Assembly: GCA_948099385.1 (NCBI GenBank) | Contig: CANUEZ040000031.1 | Coordinates: 985,001-1,049,000 of the forward strand | From: Fasciola hepatica | Lineage: Eukaryota > Platyhelminthes > Trematoda > Plagiorchiida > Fasciolidae | DNA length: 64,000 nt | Reading direction: 5' to 3' | Shown here: one piece after another, positions 10,960 to 25,020 of the stretch | Position numbering within the stretch: position 1 is the first letter of the stretch | How the letters are laid out: each line of letters starts with the position of its first letter | Made by a program: the position numbers and the translations under genes | The notes under the pieces: generated by a model | Seen by the model: only the letters and a program-made list of their open reading frames with translations | Database searches by the model: none | What the model was told of the DNA's origin: nothing

Positions 10960-13900
10960 TGCTTTTTGCTCTTCATTGTGGAAATTGCCTTGTTTAGACT
11001 GGTCATTATCCGAATGACAATACTTGGATGCGTAATCATTTGTAGTTGGCTCTTCCATTTCTGATTGGTTTCCAAATAGCTATATTATGGTATTTAATAA
11101 ATAACCTCGAACATTCTCACGAACCAGCTCCGTGTTTGCTCTCAATCACTGAACGATTCCAATCGCAAATTTGTCGATGAAATTATTTCGGTTCTGAGGT
11201 TTGCATCAAATGTGAGAAAATTTTGGCTATTGATGGAACTTCCATCTGTGTGAGAAAGCCTTCCAATCTGGAACTGAATGACTCAGTTACTCACCCATAT
11301 GAACTAACTTTACGATCATGATTTCGTGGTAATTGTATGAGAAGATATGATTAAAGTTTGACATAAACATGACACAACGATCATTAGATCAGTTCGCCAG
11401 TGCATCGGCTGAAATGTGCTCCCTATGTGTACATCTCTTCTGAGTCGTTCATATAATTCTGTTCTCGACGTGTGAAATTGGGAACGAATGAGCTTAACGT
11501 CTTAATAAAAGGACTTGTTTGTGAGCGATGGGATTATTGCAATGAGTCGTTTTGTTCAGAACAGAGGACAGAAAGTCTGTAGCCCTCATATTCGTCGGAA
11601 AAGCTGAATCAAGTGATTGATTGTAATTGCGAGTAAGTTATACTCCATTCGACGTAATTGCATCGAAACCGACGTATTCTACGGGCCAGGCTCATGAGTA
11701 GACCTAACGAAGATCGGTGGATATAGGGTACCACTGTGATGCAATAATTAAACTAACAATTGTAGAGAAAAATTTTAAAAGTAGATATTTGCAATGTTTT
11801 CATCACTGTTCACGGAGCATCGTACCACATTTATGCAGGAAACTAACTTCAAGAACATGTGTGTATTGTCTATCACCCATCCGTTCATGATTTCGAGTTT
11901 TTCGCATAAACTTTTGTTTAGTATTGTTATAAATCCAGTGAGTTACGCCTTTTGCCTATCATATCAAATGGTCAAAATCTAGTGCGGATTTATTCATGTC
12001 ATTCAGAGAGATCCCACCTATTTGCAATATATAATTACATTGCAAATAACTATTGGCATAGTGAACTGGGTAACGTACCTGGAACTGGTTGATTTCGGAT
12101 AAACCGTCCAAATAGATAGAAAGCTTGGTTCTTTCGATGGCTCAATGACATCCGTATTTTACCCGGATTTTGGAAGCGTCCAGCTGTACTTAACCATATT
12201 CTGATAGAAAATAAGACTGGCCCCAGAGGAGGCCGATTGCACCCGGGTGGACCTGGTGGACCTCTGTTTTGGGACCCAACAAGCTATCGTTCAATGTGAA
12301 CTGTTGCCTTCTTTTTATCGGCGAGCCCCTGTGGAGGAACTGTCCCCCAAAAAGGTTGAAAACTAATAAGAATGAAAAATTATGTATGTGTTATGATAAT
12401 TCAATTAGCTTTATAATACTAAAAGATCGCAGTTCGAAGGCATGACCCAACCATTGGTATCTGTTCATATGAACTCCAAAATAACCCTCATTTTAAGAAC
12501 ATTTCACCAGTTCCGTTCAGATTACTGTGAAATAATTACGGTTATCATCGGACACCTCTTGAATGCTTTATACACATTAAGTAATCATGGAGATTGCTCT
12601 CAATTTCGATTCTAAGAGTGGCCGTGCTGTGACTAACTGTGCTAGGGAAATGGAAGCTGCAAATTCATTATGATTCAGTGCAACTCAGTTCGTGAAATAC
12701 ATTGTCAGAATTACCTTAAGGTTTGTGTGAATTGATAAATTACTTGCTCCAGATCAACAGCTCAAATTCCACATTTCGTTTCATCACCACTAGTTCGTGG
12801 TTTGCTTCAATCCCGTTCACCAGTCAGATAGAACGTTTTGCGTAATTTTTTTGCTTTTCATAGCACATCCTTATTTATCTTAGTGTAAAAAGCCGTTGTT
12901 GTCCAGAGATAATACAGTTTCACGTATCGTGTTGTGACAAGGCACAAACAACTAATATCTGCTATTATCTGACCAATAAATATAGGTGATCGTCTGTGTT
13001 TGTGGAATTTCTTATTTGATTTAGGGAATAAATAATATTGCTTCATGAGATGTCTCAACTTTTTCTAAAATTCAACACAGATAAGATGCAGTCACTCCAT
13101 TTTTTGTCACCGGGATGACATTTTCGGTTCCGTTTACAAATGCGTTTCTAGGGCCCTACTATAAAACCCACGAACTACTCAGTTCTTTGCAATCTAGGGA
13201 AGAAAAAATGACGAATGGATTTGCCTTTGAAAGTAATTTTCTCTTACTCCTATCCCAAAACAATTTCCGTGTTTAGACTGAAAACCGATCAACTTTAATC
13301 CGGTTGATGAGTTTGCAGGTGATAATTTAAAAAAATAACGTATATGTGCATATAATGTACTCAAAAAGTAAGGGTAGAAAAATCACCGGCCCAACATGCT
13401 TCGAAAATATTTTATCGCTTCACTGTGTTCGGATGGTGCATTATTCTCATCAAGATAAATAAATGAATAGTAGCCACATGCCTTTTACATGAGCCTAATA
13501 TACCAATTTTGCATTTGCAAATATCTTGAGGTTCTTCTGAGTTAGGGCTTCCGGTATACGGGTAACTTAATTTACTTTCAAAATGTGAGCACGGACCTAC
13601 CTCTTTCGGAAAGTCTATCGTACACCACTCACATCAAAAGAAATATTAGCCAATAAATATCTATATTTCACTGGTCACCAGCTACAAGCTGACAGTTTTA
13701 TCATGAAAACCCAGACCAATCTACTCCTGTCGACTACAGATTTGCTTGGGTCTAATAGAATCACTATGTAGATAGAATTTCGTCCACCTTTGTACCGGTA
13801 AAACAAATTTCCAATGCAGCTTCGAGCCTTTTTCCATAGAAAGCGATGAATCAAAAAACCCAACTGTTGGCGAGCGCTTAGTTGCGACTGGCGATCATTT

Positions 13901-14560
13901 AGTATACCCGGGCTGGATTAAGTAGGTGTTGATAATGGATATGATAAAATGGTGTTAGTCATACAAATTTAAAAAATGGTGCATTTTTGTATGAGTCTGA
14001 GCGATCACACACTTGGGTCTATGCTGGTAATATTTTTACTAATCTCCAGTTTAGATGATCATGACGTGTTTAATCTAACCAAGAAGAACGTGAGGGCGTA
14101 ATGAAGCAAATACGGTTCATCTGTAACGAATGGCGCGCTAGGTTAGTTGGTTTATTATCAAATCTTTGGAAATGATAATGAATTTCGTTAGGAAGAGCGG
14201 TTTACCTGAAAGAGCAAAATTATTTTCATTGTGAAGCCACAGTTTTGGTTCGACTGCTCGGCTCAATGCAAATCTTCACAATAACATACAAATTATAAGA
14301 TATTCCTAATTCATAGAGTAGTGTCTTGGAATCGAAGTGGAAATACTCACCTAAGTCAAAGGTCAGAGAGTCAGGATGCCAACGCCAGGTTCTGGTTCAG
14401 TAATCGGCGAAAGTAGAATTCAGTCCATTTTGTATAATATATTGACTTGTCATTTGACGCGTAGGTTGACTGCCGTGTTCGACGCATTTATTGAACAATT
14501 TCTTAAGTAGGAAACAATGCACGAAACTGTAAGCTTGCAAGATAGTGGACATCTCGGCAC
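10960..14560. other. Inner left arm without a supported gene
   Basis: Several frames of 60-66 residues (11794-11982, 12858-13058, 13675-13863) are mirrored in the right arm, but this only reflects high arm identity. None has a counterpart in unit 3 or a recognised motif. A small hairpin made of ATTTGCAAT-like arms lies at about 12020-12047. Confidence 0.5.
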
Positions 14561-14611
14561 ACATCGCTACTCATCTGGAAAACGCATGGGGCCGAAAAAA
14601 TAGCATATAAC

Positions 14612-15916
14612 GGTATCACTGATCATCCGATCCAGGGAATACTCTACTGGATTATTCCATAAGACAACTTAGGTTACCTTACTTCTGACTGCTGACTACT
14701 GTTCCAGTGTTATAGTCCTTAAGTCGGTTGATATGGACTGTCATCTGATTTATTCGACATGCGATGCTTTTCATACGCCGTGTGGGTGAGATGATGGGAG
14801 GGACCAGTGACACCACTGAAGGTATCATTTATAATAAACAAGTTCATGTAATCACAGAATTGTTGATTGTACCATGTTGAAAGAGGCAAACAACAAAGTT
14901 GAATTCTAAGTGTTTGCCTAAGATACGGGTTTGATAGTTCTACCTAACCGTCTTTGCACAGAAAAGCAGTCTCTGATGGCCAGGATATTCACTTCGCATT
15001 TCAAGCTTAAGCAAGGCTCAGTTCATCTCAGGATAGCCACGGCGCAACGCGATAAGCGGTTTGACTTTTAGGATCACTTATCGTGCATGCCATTCATTGT
15101 GACTCCTGAGATATTCAGTGTGTTCTCCCCATAAATCCAATTCACGTGATCGGGTTGTTCTTACTGATGTAGCAAAGCATGCAGGTTCAACAACATAGAT
15201 CCCACACAGTTTATTTGGTCAAGGAATCACGACGGTTGCTCACCGGCCGTATAAATAATATTACCCACGGCCTTCCCTCGAGAGTTGCGTACTTGATGAT
15301 CAATGAAATACGAGGACTGACATTCACCAAGTTCCTTATCATCGTACGTTATGGTTTAGCCCGGTGCGATCATATACATGACACTGAGTGTACGCAAATA
15401 TGAAAATATACTCGACGACGAAAACACACGAGCTATGCATTCTTCTGTGAAACTGGCTAGCGGAAAATGGGGAACGTTTTGTTACCGGCTTGCTGCTAAC
15501 ATAACCATGTATGTCAGGCAAACGTGTACTCCACCTCACTTGAGGCAAATACACGTTTACATGCAATGTCCAACTGTCGCTTGGCAAACACTTCACACAA
15601 CTCACTTAGATGAAGAATTCTATTGATACTTCCACTAAGCCACAGTCGTCACACAACGGTTGATGCGTCGATGATGCCATCGATTTTAGACAGAAGAAAA
15701 CGTACCGATAGCAAATAGAACCACGCCGTCTATCGATACGTCAGCCAATACCCTTACCTTATAAGGAGGAGAAATTTTGTCCTGAGATCAGATCAACTGA
15801 CATCTTTTCACCCCTAAATCTCAGCAATTGATAGGCGAAGATCTCAGGTGATGAATCATTTCGCCGCTGGATACGTATTGGTATATTACTGTAACGTCTT
15901 TACCTGTTACCACAAA
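14612..15916. other. Palindrome spacer, 1305 bp single-copy centre
   Basis: The arms end at the paired bases 14611 and 15917. The spacer is not self-complementary. Part of it (about 15425-15510) aligns with 53600-53690 downstream of gene B in unit 3, in the same orientation relative to the left arm. The spacer is therefore part of the ancestral unit, and the right arm is the added, inverted copy. Open frames at 15179-15403 and 15378-15626 (+) and 15339-15605 (-) overlap each other and have no recognised domain. Confidence 0.75.
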
Positions 15917-18900
15917 GTTATATACTATTTTTTCGGCCCCATGCGTTTTCCAGATGAGTAGCGATGTGTGCCGAGATGTCCACTATCTTGCAAGCTTACA
16001 GTTTCGTGCATTGTTTCCTACTTAAGAAATTATTCAATAAATGCGTCGAACACGGCAGTCAACCTACGCGTCAAATGACAAGTCAATATATTATACAAAA
16101 TGGACTGAATTCTACTTTCGCCGATTACTGAACCAGAACATGGCGTTGGCATCCTGACTCTCTGACCTTTGACTTAGGTGAGTATTTCCACTTCGATTCC
16201 AAGACACTACTCTATGAATTAGGAATATCTTATAATTTGTATGTTATTGTGAAGATTTGCATTGAGCCGAGCAGTCGAACCAAAACTGTGGCTTCACAAT
16301 GAAAATAATTTTGCTCTTTCAGGTAAACCGCTCTTCCTAACGAAATTCATTATCATTTCCAAAGATTTGATAATAAACCAACTAACCTAGCGCGCCATTC
16401 GTTACAGATGAACCGTATTTGCTTCATTACGCCCTCACGTTCTTCTTGGTTAGATTAAACACGTCATGATCATCTAAACTGGAGATTAGTAAAAATATTA
16501 CCAGCATAGACCCAAGTGTGTGATCGCTCAGACTCATACAAAAATGCACCATTTTTTAAATTTGTATGACTAACACCATTTTATCATATCCATTATCAAC
16601 ACCTACTTAATCCAGCCCGGGTATACTAAATGATCGCCAGTCGCAACTAAGCGCTCGCCAACAGTTGGGTTTTTTGATTCATCGCTTTCTATGGAAAAAG
16701 GCTCGAAGCTGCATTGGAAATTTGTTTTACCGGTACAAAGGTGGACGAAATTCTATCTACATAGTGATTCTATTAGACCCAAGCAAATCTGTAGTCGACA
16801 GGAGTAGATTGGTCTGGGTTTTCATGATAAAACTGTCAGCTTGTAGCTGGTGACCAGTGAAATATAGATATTTATTGGCTAATATTTCTTTTGATGTGAG
16901 TGGTGTACGATAGACTTTCCGAAAGAGGTAGGTCCGTGCTCACATTTTGAAAGTAAATTAAGTTACCCGTATACCGGAAGCCCTAACTCAGAAGAACCTC
17001 AAGATATTTGCAAATGCAAAATTGGTATATTAGGCTCATGTAAAAGGCATGTGGCTACTATTCATTTATTTATCTTGATGAGAATAATGCACCATCCGAA
17101 CACAGTGAAGCGATAAAATATTTTCGAAGCATGTTGGGCCGGTGATTTTTCTACCCTTACTTTTTGAGTACATTATATGCACATATACGTTATTTTTTTA
17201 AATTATCACCTGCAAACTCATCAACCGGATTAAAGTTGATCGGTTTTCAGTCTAAACACGGAAATTGTTTTGGGATAGGAGTAAGAGAAAATTACTTTCA
17301 AAGGCAAATCCATTCGTCATTTTTTCTTCCCTAGATTGCAAAGAACTGAGTAGTTCGTGGGTTTTATAGTAGGGCCCTAGAAACGCATTTGTAAACGGAA
17401 CCGAAAATGTCATCCCGGTGACAAAAAATGGAGTGACTGCATCTTATCTGTGTTGAATTTTAGAAAAAGTTGAGACATCTCATGAAGCAATATTATTTAT
17501 TCCCTAAATCAAATAAGAAATTCCACAAACACAGACGATCACCTATATTTATTGGTCAGATATTAGTAGATATAAGTTGTTTGTGCCTTGGCACAACACG
17601 ATACGTGAAACTGTATTATCTCTGGACAACAACGGCTTTTTACACTAAGATAAATAAGGATGTGCTATGAAAAGCAAAAAAATTACGCAAAACGTTCTAT
17701 CTGACTGGTGAACGGGATTGAAGCAAACCACGAACTAGTGGTGATGAAACGAAATGTGGAATTTGAGCTGTTGATCTGGAGCAAGTAATTTATCAATTCA
17801 CACAAACCTTAAGGTAATTCTGACAATGTATTTCACGAACTGAGTTGCACTGAATCATAATGAATTTGCAGCTTCCATTTCCCTAGCACAGTTAGTCACA
17901 GCACGGCCACTCTTAGAATCGAAATTGAGAGCAATCTCCATGATTACTTAATGTGTATAAAGCATTCAAGAGGTGTCCGATGATAACCGTAATTATTTCA
18001 CAGTAATCTGAACGGAACTGGTGAAATGTTCTTAAAATGAGGGTTATTTTGGAGTTCATATGAACAGATACCAATGGTTGGGTCATGCCTTCGAACTGCG
18101 ATCTTTTAGTATTATAAAGCTAATTGAATTATCATAACACATACATAATTTTTCATTCTTATTAGTTTTCAACCTTTTTGGGGGACAGTTCCTCCACAGG
18201 GGCTCGCCGATAAAAAGAAGGCAACAGTTCACATTGAACGATAGCTTGTTGGGTCCCAAAACAGAGGTCCACCAGGTCCACCCGGGTGCAATCGGCCTCC
18301 TCTGGGGCCAGTCTTATTTTCTATCAGAATATGGTTAAGTACAGCTGGACGCTTCCAAAATCCGGGTAAAATACGGATGTCATTGAGCCATCGAAAGAAC
18401 CAAGCTTTCTATCTATTTGGACGGTTTATCCGAAATCAACCAGTTCCAGGTACGTTACCCAGTTCACTATGCCAATAGTTATTTGCAATGTAATTATATA
18501 TTGCAAATAGGTGGGATCTCTCTGAATGACATGAATAAATCCGCACTAGATTTTGACCATTTGATATGATAGGCAAAAGGCGTAACTCACTGGATTTATA
18601 ACAATACTAAACAAAAGTTTATGCGAAAAACTCGAAATCATGAACGGATGGGTGATAGACAATACACACATGTACTTGAAGTTAGTTTCCTGCATAAATG
18701 TGGTACGATGCTCCGTGAACAGTGATGAAAACATTGCAAATATCTACTTTTAAAATTTTTCTCTACAATTGTTAGTTTAATTATTGCATCACAGTGGTAC
18801 CCTATATCCACCGATCTTCGTTAGGTCTACTCATGAGCCTGGCCCGTAGAATACGTCGGTTTCGATGCAATTACGTCGAATGGAGTATAACTTACTCGCA

Positions 18901-19072
18901 ATTACAATCAATCACTTGATTCAGCTTTTCCGACAAATATGAGGGCTACAGACTTTCTGTCCTCTGTTCTGAACAAAACGACTCATTGCAATAATCCCAT
19001 CGCTCACAAACAAGTCCTTTTATTAAGACGTTAAGCTCATTCGTTCCCAATTTCACACGTCGAGAACAGAAT

Positions 19073-19114
19073 GAAATTCAAGTAAGGGGTATAAAGTTAT
19101 ATGTTTCTGTGAAT
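19073..19114. repeat. About 42-bp insertion in the right arm
   Basis: The left arm is continuous at the matching site (about 11455). The extra bases are flanked by GAAT on both sides, which could be a small target duplication or a slippage repeat. Confidence 0.6.
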
Positions 19115-19811
19115 TATATGAACGACTCAGAAGAGATGTACACATAGGGAGCACATTTCAGCCGATGCACTGGCGAACTGATCTAATGATCGTTGTGTCA
19201 TGTTTATGTCAAACTTTAATCATATCTTCTCATACAATTACCACGAAATCATGATCGTAAAGTTAGTTCATATGGGTGAGTAACTGAGTCATTCAGTTCC
19301 AGATTGGAAGGCTTTCTCACACAGATGGAAGTTCCATCAATAGCCAAAATTTTCTCACATTTGATGCAAACCTCAGAACCGAAATAATTTCATCGACAAA
19401 TTTGCGATTGGAATCGTTCAGTGATTGAGAGCAAACACGGAGCTGGTTCGTGAGAATGTTCGAGGTTATTTATTAAATACCATAATATAGCTATTTGGAA
19501 ACCAATCAGAAATGGAAGAGCCAACTACAAATGATTACGCATCCAAGTATTGTCATTCGGATAATGACCAGTCTAAACAAGGCAATTTCCACAATGAAGA
19601 GCAAAAAGCATGAGGCTGCCTCTGATCCAGCCAACTATAGGCAAAGATTGTAATCAAGTTGATCAACATTTATCAAAATGCAAGGTTCTCCGGTTGATAG
19701 TACAGTTATTAGATCAATCGTGGCCCAAGAATATTTATAATGGTAGTCAGTTTCACAACGATAATACACACAGCTTTTCGATTATTTACTTCACCAGACG
19801 TTTTTATATTT

Positions 19812-22745
19812 CGTGGAGCTAGGAAACTGTTATCCTACATGCACTCGTGTTACACATACACGCCAAGTCGCCAAAGTTCCCTTGGTATGACATGCGACAG
19901 TTGTAACTCTTGCTTTGCCATCAGAAGAGACATCTGTTCTTATGAACAGAGTGCAAGCGAGTGGACCTTTTGGGTTCCCCTAAATACTTTAAAGAACGGG
20001 GACCATGACAAATTGCACTTTGTTCATACCCACTGACAATGGTATGGGAACAACCGCGTCTGTACAGCTGTTGACGTCCGCGTCAAAATAAATTCTGTAG
20101 ACAAAGCCTTTCAGAATACCGACAAAACCGAATAAATGTTTCAGACTAATCCTGCACTTATTCAGTAAAAGAATATTACTGACGTTATTTTTCTGGTAAA
20201 TATATGGTTTTGTAATGGAATATTCACATTACTGACAAGTCTCAAACTAGAACAATTAGGGTCCTACTCTGCGTGAACAAATTCCATCATGTGAAAACGT
20301 GTCCCACAGTTCTCATTCACCTTTTCCACCAAAGGTAAATTTGCCCGTTATCCATTTCCGTGTATCCGACTGCCATTCCTCCTACGAACAATGAACTGAA
20401 CGAAACTGGGAGTGGTTATCTTTATGGTGCTTTCAGTGAAGGCCGTCATTCATTTCCTGCCGTTCTGCTATGAGAAAATTTATTTTTTCGCCATAAACAA
20501 TAGTTTATATTAATATTACTATCACAAACGTCATAAAGCCACTCGGATGAATCAATTTGAATTCACATGTTGAGAGGCGAGTAGTTTTGAGTATTATCGT
20601 CTTTTTATTGTTATGTAATGCGACGCAACAAATCATGAACTAAACACCGCCAAAAAATATAACCACTCCGAAAAGAAGTCTTCATTCGACCAATGTATCG
20701 GATAAATACCTCATGCAAACTTTTCTTGAAGATTCCCAAATATTCTCAATTTTCCCATTCTGTTCTTAAGATCAGTAAATAAACTATGCATGTATCCGGC
20801 GAAGAACTGAATCCTCCTTTTGCACATTGGAAAACCTTGGTTGCTGGTGAATCAAAAGTTGCATAGGTGTGTATGTCTGCATAATAAAACATCGAGTTCA
20901 TCTCATACTGTTATGTGAAACACTAGACCACTTGATTCAGGCTAATCAACTAAAATACCCCGCGTCATGTAAAAACAATGAATGAATCATTGCATACACT
21001 TTTCGCCTACAGTCGAACAATTTGCAATATTTCCAGTTTGAGAAAGATTTTATTTTCCGAGACTGCTTAACATTTCACAGAAAGAGAAGAATCTGAGTAT
21101 TTCTTTGGAAGTTGATAACGAAAAATATGTTAGTTTCAGAATTGTTGTCTAGGCCAGAGTTCGCAATCATCCATCGATTTGCCGGGTTTGATTGCTCTCA
21201 AATAATGTCAAACCGCAATTCGGTGAGTTCTCCAACAGAGTGACCTCCTCATTTATCGATGATATCATTGCTGATATGATTATCAGGTGCATAAATATGC
21301 CTGTACCAAGCTGATTCTTTCATCTCCTGCGAGGTTGTCATCCTTTTCGAAATATCAATCAACTGCATTAGCGTTTGTGATTTGTCGATGAAACATTTGA
21401 ACTCGCTAGCTAAAACCAATCTGATCTTGAAGTGAGGGAATAAATGTCTGACCTAAATGAAATGTTTTACATAAAGTTGATCGTTGTATCCCAGATTCAG
21501 TAGATAGATTATGAACACACGTGTAAGGATCAACGTGTATTCAGCATGCGGTAAATATAAGTATAATAATGAGATTTTACCAGGCGAAAAAAACACATTC
21601 AATCAATTTCTATGATGTTCTGATCGCTGAGCTTGGCGTTTAGATCGCAAACGTTTCACCACCAGTCGAGGTGACATCGTCAGTGCATGTGCTCAACGAT
21701 CAGAACATCATAGAAACCAACAACCTGAGCTACAACCAACACAAATATTTAAAACTATTGAGAACATTCAATCAATATCAGCTTTCCACGCAGTAATGTG
21801 CATGTGATTCACCGATAAGGTATGTCCACAGTGGGTAGCACACGAGTATCATATGTCCTGATATCAGGCAAAACGGGAATGGACAAATAGCAAGCCTCAT
21901 GACATCAAATGACCGAATAAACCACACAATATTATTTATTAGTCGGTGTAGGTTCTTACGGCCTTTTAGATGTGACCATCTGCTCGAATACAGAATCCAT
22001 GAATTAGAAATCAGAACTGGGTCATAATTTTCCTTAGGTCAGCTTTGTAGCCCTTCCTAAAGTTGTTGTACTGATCTCGAAAACCCCTTCTCCAGCCTGT
22101 TTGGAATTTCCATCTTATATTCTGCTAATCATTTCACGTGTATTCACAAGAAACCAGGTGACTGTGAACATGAACATTAGGATAATCCCCGTGTCACCCT
22201 AGAAGTCGATGGTACAGAGAAAATCAGGTGGTCGTTCCAACCAAACTTAACAAAAGGCCTGGTTGAGACTGAATGAAAGAGCAATTTACTGTATCACTCG
22301 TAGTCGTTGCTACACAGTTGTAACTGGGGTCTGTCACAACTGAGTGGTGCAAAAATACTGGATTGTGAAACTCATTTTTTCGCCCGTTAGTATCTAAGGC
22401 AACTATTATGTTATTCATTGAATCGACTACCATTTCCTTGCGGATACCGCAATATCAGTTTATTAGATGTTTCATATATCACGGAGGATTAAATGTCGAG
22501 CTTCGTCGTTTGAAACAGCGGTGATTGTCCACACTTCATCGAAGAAGTTCATATACTGCATTATTCCACGTAATGGTTGTCCCTATCCAGTTACCTAACG
22601 TCATTCGTCACTTTCCTCACAACAGTAAGGCATTATCAGTCACATGTATCGCCAAGGATGTTTCTCATAAAAACGAGCCCGTGAGAGTGAATTGTTTGGG
22701 AGAAGTTTGTGAAATGCGACCACCGGAAAACTGGCCGTCATTACG
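19812..22745 (+). pseudogene. Gene B, right copy
   Basis: Mirror of the left-arm gene B. The blocks are b5 (about 19812-19939), b4 (about 20421-20581), b3 (about 21146-21229), b2 (about 22133-22226) and b1 (22591-22745). Exon b1 has acceptor CCTATCCAG before 22591 and donor GTATGT at 22746, in a frame starting at phase 0. It shares the stops in b2 and b4 with the left copy, so those disruptions predate the inverted duplication or were spread by gene conversion. Confidence 0.45.
21607..21716. mobile_element. MITE-like element, right-arm copy
   Basis: Mirror of 8855-8964, with the same inverted termini and one mismatch (GCTCAACG instead of GCTCAGCG in the outer repeat). Confidence 0.8.
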
Positions 22746-23438
22746 GTATGTGTTCGATGGACTTGCGGATGAGCGCAACACGCGGAACTTCAAATAACAC
22801 ATGTCTGTCCGCTTCTTCTCTTTTTAATGCCTTTCACTTGCTTGCTCGTATTACACATGCTAGTTTGATAACAGGACTAAACATTTACCACCTAGCGCCG
22901 GGAGAAACCTAATTATTCACTTGATACAGGGAATAAAAGAGCTTTCGCGGCGCACTTTGCCGCCCCGGGGCAATAGTTGAGCGGAAATTTTGAAAGTGTG
23001 GTTGGACCAACAACAGTATTTTTGTCCACTGTTTATGGTGGGGACAACAGCGATCACGTTGGGCTTCTATTACGTCAGTGATGAGTCAAGTCACCAAAAT
23101 CATTTTGTCAGCGATTCATAAGTGACAGCGCAATCTGATATGACCCAGAATGGTGAATTTCGGACGTTTCAGGGAGCAGTCATTTCCAGTCACATGTACA
23201 TCCTTCGATTATCCCGCATCGAAGAAAAAATTGCTTTTAAGTTCTACCCCATACAAAATCGACATCATTGCTTGGGAAGTCCAAATCTTTTATGGTCAGC
23301 TTCACTCAATAAGCATTTACACAAGCAACATCGGTCAAGTGTTTAAAGGTTCTGGAACGCAGTCAGTTTAGATGTTTGTTCGAATAACCCAACTGAACGT
23401 AAGAACGAACAAATACTTATTGGTCCAAAGCGTGTGTA

Positions 23439-23444
23439 TTTATT
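23439..23444 (-). terminator. polyA signal of gene A, right copy
   Basis: AATAAA on the minus strand, the mirror of 7127-7132. It lies about 230 bases beyond the conserved end of the gene A relic. Confidence 0.55.
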
Positions 23445-23672
23445 CAATTACCGGAGTAAAGTACAGAAAACAGTGATAGATAAAAATGGAAGAACAGATG
23501 TCAAGTAGTTCATCAGTTGTGAGATAACAAAGTGACATTGAGATAGAGAAGCAGACACACAAGAACAATTTATAACAAAGCGCTATATGTGTGCATGCTT
23601 GCAAAATGATAAATAAAGACGGATTTACATTTTCGGTACTGCGGTATCTATTTTGCCTTATATTACAATAGT

Positions 23673-24248
23673 TCAATCTATTCAAATCAAAAATGAATCA
23701 TGCGAGTAAACATAGAGTAGGCACTGGTAAGAAGGAATCTACTCACCACAGCACACCTTCACGTACACGTGTTTCTCGGTTGATTCAGGTGACTGCTTGG
23801 GCATTTTTGATATGGTCCCAAAAGTGCAATGTCCCGATCTCTAGAAAATCAGTCACAGACAATTGGTAAATCTGAATATTATAATTCTATCGATATAACG
23901 ATGATCATTTAATATTCAATGTCACATATCAATGAGGAGATGACAATCACAAGATCCGTTTTTCGGAATATATTCAAAAAAGCTACGCCACAAAATAAAT
24001 GAATTGTTTGAACCTACTGCGTCGAAGACGATGATGTTCACAGTTGAACTCCATTCCAGTGCAGCAAAATGGCACGCTCCAATATCTACAGCGTCACAGC
24101 TGTTAGATTTTGATCCAACATGTGGGTGGACTTTGATCTTTATCCAATCAGGTGTGCGTCCATTTTTGCAATGAAAATGGCATTAATCTACCACGGAACC
24201 CTGCAAGGCGATTAAGTGGAAAAGTACTACGAAGTTTGGGCGTATCAT
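23673..24248 (-). pseudogene. Gene A, right copy, with early nonsense codon
   Basis: The start codon at 24248 and the hydrophobic signal peptide match the left copy except for one Phe-to-Ile change. The Glu codon that follows the signal peptide (GAA on the left) is TAA here (24185-24183), so translation would stop at codon 22. The downstream frameshift and the 3' intron are shared with the left copy. The nonsense change is private to this arm and so arose after duplication. Confidence 0.6.
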
Positions 24249-24720
24249 GGTGGTTGTTTTAAAAGGCTTGTTTGGCACTGCTTTTATCGCGACTGGTCCA
24301 AGGTCGTTAGCGGAAATAAGCCAATCGGTGCTCAATAATGAACCGTACGTATCTCCAGAAAATCAGCATATTCGACCGATCAGGAATACAAGTAATCGTA
24401 TCGTGTTTGGCGAAGAACGACATTAATTTACAATCTTCAATCTCATATTAAACACAATTGTGGGAATGGTACACAATGAAAGGCCATTGGTTGCATGTAA
24501 TTTGTTTTGCTTTCTTTCCATAGCGATTGATAAATTGGATGACAGCTTTCATCATAGGGGAGGTATGGATTATTGTGCCGAATAAACAATGTGGACTTGG
24601 TAATTGAAAAATATTTCATGTTGTATTCTGATGTGATGGAATAATAACATGTTTTGGATGGGGAATTTAACTAATTCATTTTCGCTACTACATCCACTGT
24701 TTCAAGTGGAGTCATAAGCA

Positions 24721-25020
24721 CTAGAAATCGGTGCCCAAGTTATAATCATTCCGCCCATCTACTTTGTACAGTAACTGCAAGCAATCGTGCGGTAAGCAAG
24801 CAATTTCCAGTCGGACCAGGGATTCACTAGTTAGGTGAAGATGATAGGTAGTCCATTTGCACAGCTTTCCCTCTTCCTTGTCAGAGAACTCGGATAGGTT
24901 TCCACGATTCAGTTTATGAAATACAGTCAAGCACTGTCTAAACATCCTGGAGAACCCCGGATTGTATTCTTGTAGATCAGAATAATCCTCAAATTTACAA
25001 CTCCGTATGTTTAAGTAATT
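24721..25020 (-). pseudogene. Block C, right copy
   Basis: Mirror of 5520-5799, but with several amino-acid changes within 75 residues (for example Asp/Asn, Pro/Ser, Glu/Lys, Cys/Trp and Met/Leu). This is clearly more divergence than in most of the arm. The frame is open from 24945 to 24721. Confidence 0.4.

Noticed and set aside
10960..13900. Mirrored 60-70 residue frames in the inner arms
   Set aside because: Their conservation only reflects near-identical DNA between arms; no support from unit 3, motifs or codon pattern.
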